NCBI GenBank assembly: GCA_947623645.1
Contig: CANQHK010000004.1
Coordinates: forward strand, 1 to 24,933
Source of the DNA: an uncultured Bacilli bacterium
GTDB taxonomy: Bacteria; Bacillota_I; Bacilli_A; RF39; UBA660
DNA length: 24,933 bases
Direction: 5' to 3'
A program made the translations under genes and the position numbers. A model generated the notes under the pieces. The model saw nothing but the letters and a program-made list of their open reading frames with translations. It was not told the origin of the DNA and ran no database searches. Below, piece by piece: positions 24,401 to 24,933 of the stretch (position 1 is the stretch's first letter; each line of letters begins with the position of its first letter).

Positions 24401-24933
24401 ATGATGGGAATTACCGAAGTAAATCCACTTCCACCACACTATTTATGTAAAAATGAAGAGTGCAAATATTCGGAGTTTAATGATGAAAATGGCGAGCCGT
24501 ATGGAAAAGAATATTCGAGTGGATATGATTTGCCGAATAAGATTTGTCCAAAATGTGGAAAACCTTTAGGAAAAGAAGGACAGGATATGCCGTTTGCAAC
24601 GTTCCTTGGGTTTAATGCCGATAAAGTACCGGATATTGATTTGAACTTTTCTGGAGATTATCAGTGGAAAGCTCACGAATATACCAAAGTGTTGTTCGGT
24701 GTCGATAATGTGTACCGTGCTGGAACAATTGGTACAGTTGCGGAAAAGACAGCCTATGGATTTGCAAAAGGATATTTTGAAGATAAAGGAATTGAAAATG
24801 TCCGAACTGCTGAAATTGAGCGTCTTGCCATTGGATGTACCGGAGTAAAAAGAACAACTGGACAGCACCCAGGAGGAATTGTCGTAATTCCGGGGTATAT
24901 GGATGTCTTTGATTTTACACCTTTTCAGTTCCC
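21458..24933 (+). CDS. polC: DNA polymerase III PolC-type alpha subunit (3' end outside window)
   Basis: 1158 codons are present and the frame runs off the right edge; full PolC is about 1440 residues. The order is an N-terminal region, an OB fold (about 200-310), a PHP domain with intact ligands (His330, His332 in ELHAHTKMS; ITDHNG), and an inserted DEDD proofreading exonuclease with Asp425 and Glu427 in VVFDFETTGF, MVAHNAKFD, and HHRADYDAKGT. The remaining PHP half follows, then the polymerase core with GSRGSVGSSFVATMMGI, a four-Cys zinc cluster (LCKNEEC and ICPKCGK), and catalytic Asp1059 and Asp1061 in VPDIDLNFSGD. PolC is the main leading-strand replicase with built-in proofreading in low-GC Gram-positives. 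The ATG at 21458 follows AGTGGGGGATA. Confidence 0.97.
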   Translation, partial: MEKIDILMEQMKLTEEEKKSFPPLKLKELIVNKNANQWTFVIESEKTFPLNLYQLFTEKLESAFQNIKNVEWILEAKEDSLEFFPPYYEQILKKLEDQFVLAENFANSLKEIDGKYVLEVSNIAEKRQATDILPKLQENLKKCGWNLSLEISLNEEKRKETEESIQSEIHHVEPPKKEVVPEAGKQKNGNFKQYRRKDVTEEGSILGRVIGDAPMQIKNLIGEDNNITIEGYVFGNDYFESSKSDFKIITLKVTDYTDSIYVKVFTRQEEEYNRLVKALKAGKWLKIRGYSKVDNFSGGELVLNARDINEIGSKEEKREDKAERKRIELHAHTKMSQMDGVMDEVDYIKQAIAFGHKAAAITDHNGCQAFPHVYNTVTGYNKGKPEEEKFKAIYGTEITLIDDTVDIILRGTDDPLLDTTYVVFDFETTGFNAGGEDSIIEIGAVKMKNGEILETYDELIDPKKPLSQKIIDVTNITDDMLQGKDTEENAVKRFIEWFGDLPMVAHNAKFDCSFLEMAYKKYNLGEFKNPVIDTLELSRTLDTSYARHSLSALVKRYDVEWDEDAHHRADYDAKGTALVLYKMLKKLNDKNFETLNDLQRLVSKEEIHKFGNSYHVNILAKNKTGLKNMFKIISFANTKYLYKTPRILRSEIEKYREGLFIGSGCYESEVFKQARSKSDEELINIISFYDYVEVQPPELYDHLVQSGDFGSQEEVLENIQKIIDATIAAGKLIVATGDVHQLNPDDKIYREIIVNQKVPGGGRHPLNRKNITSIPSQHFRTTEEMLENFSFLDEETRNLIVIENPEKIANQVEEIEVIIDTGGIPFSPKIDKSVETVTELVFGKASSWYGDPLPYNIEERISKELYGDGIMEAISYKVKEELKEDNPDLEKETYARLHATLLKGFDEVKKEIREYLGKTEEGYNEKSEEEKEKALKKKLGGVIGGGFDVIYLIAQKLVKHSNDDGYLVGSRGSVGSSFVATMMGITEVNPLPPHYLCKNEECKYSEFNDENGEPYGKEYSSGYDLPNKICPKCGKPLGKEGQDMPFATFLGFNADKVPDIDLNFSGDYQWKAHEYTKVLFGVDNVYRAGTIGTVAEKTAYGFAKGYFEDKGIENVRTAEIERLAIGCTGVKRTTGQHPGGIVVIPGYMDVFDFTPFQF

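Overview
This is an AT-rich, gene-dense bacterial window that uses the standard genetic code (TGA acts as a stop and Trp is TGG). Extended -10 promoters and AGGAGG-type ribosome binding sites are common. The presence of both PolC and a DnaE-type polymerase III alpha subunit, together with SpoIID-like and Amidase_3 peptidoglycan enzymes, points to a low-GC Gram-positive (Bacillota, possibly an uncultured host-associated Bacilli/Mollicutes-like lineage). The lineage assignment is inference.

Layout. (1) 1-2714: an N-acetylmuramoyl-L-alanine amidase whose 5' end looks frameshifted, converging on a minus-strand pair encoding a zinc-dependent phospholipase C-like protein and a SpoIID/LytB-like protein. 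None of the three shows an export signal. (2) 2904-4954: a two-gene operon with an ATGA overlap, encoding an Abi_2-type HEPN protein and a membrane-anchored HtrA protease. (3) 5056-6543: a DUF2779 protein combining a Cas4-like nuclease with an iron-sulfur-type Cys pattern and a DEDD exonuclease-like domain. (4) 6645-6730: tRNA-Leu(CAA). (5) 6742-14224: an accessory-looking block with an unrecognised protein that has an ADP-ribosyltransferase-like C-terminus, a class I lysyl-tRNA synthetase behind a lysine-rich leader peptide and attenuator, and a three-gene operon of two tandem SANT/Myb-like repeat proteins plus a sigma-70 factor. Two near-identical inverted-repeat/promoter cassettes (6742-6806 and 10041-10103) precede the first and last units of this block. 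(6) 14349-17456: a minus-strand P-loop ATPase, a FabG-like reductase overlapped by a flavin reductase-rubredoxin fusion, a small zinc-ribbon membrane protein and ribosomal protein L28. (7) 17590-24933: dnaE, an unrecognised 273-residue protein, and polC, which runs off the right edge.

The two strongest leads are as follows. First, an operon encodes a protein with 13 tandem ~50-residue SANT/Myb-like helix-turn-helix repeats, a second protein sharing the same C-terminal module with a different repeat arrangement, and a translationally coupled sigma factor. It could be a modular DNA-reading promoter-selection system. Second, the lysyl-tRNA synthetase gene has a complete ribosome-mediated attenuator: promoter, 28-codon leader peptide with six Lys in nine codons, a 15-bp terminator stem, and a competing 14-bp antiterminator pairing that begins inside the leader reading frame. 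All assignments are from reading the sequence; no database search was run.
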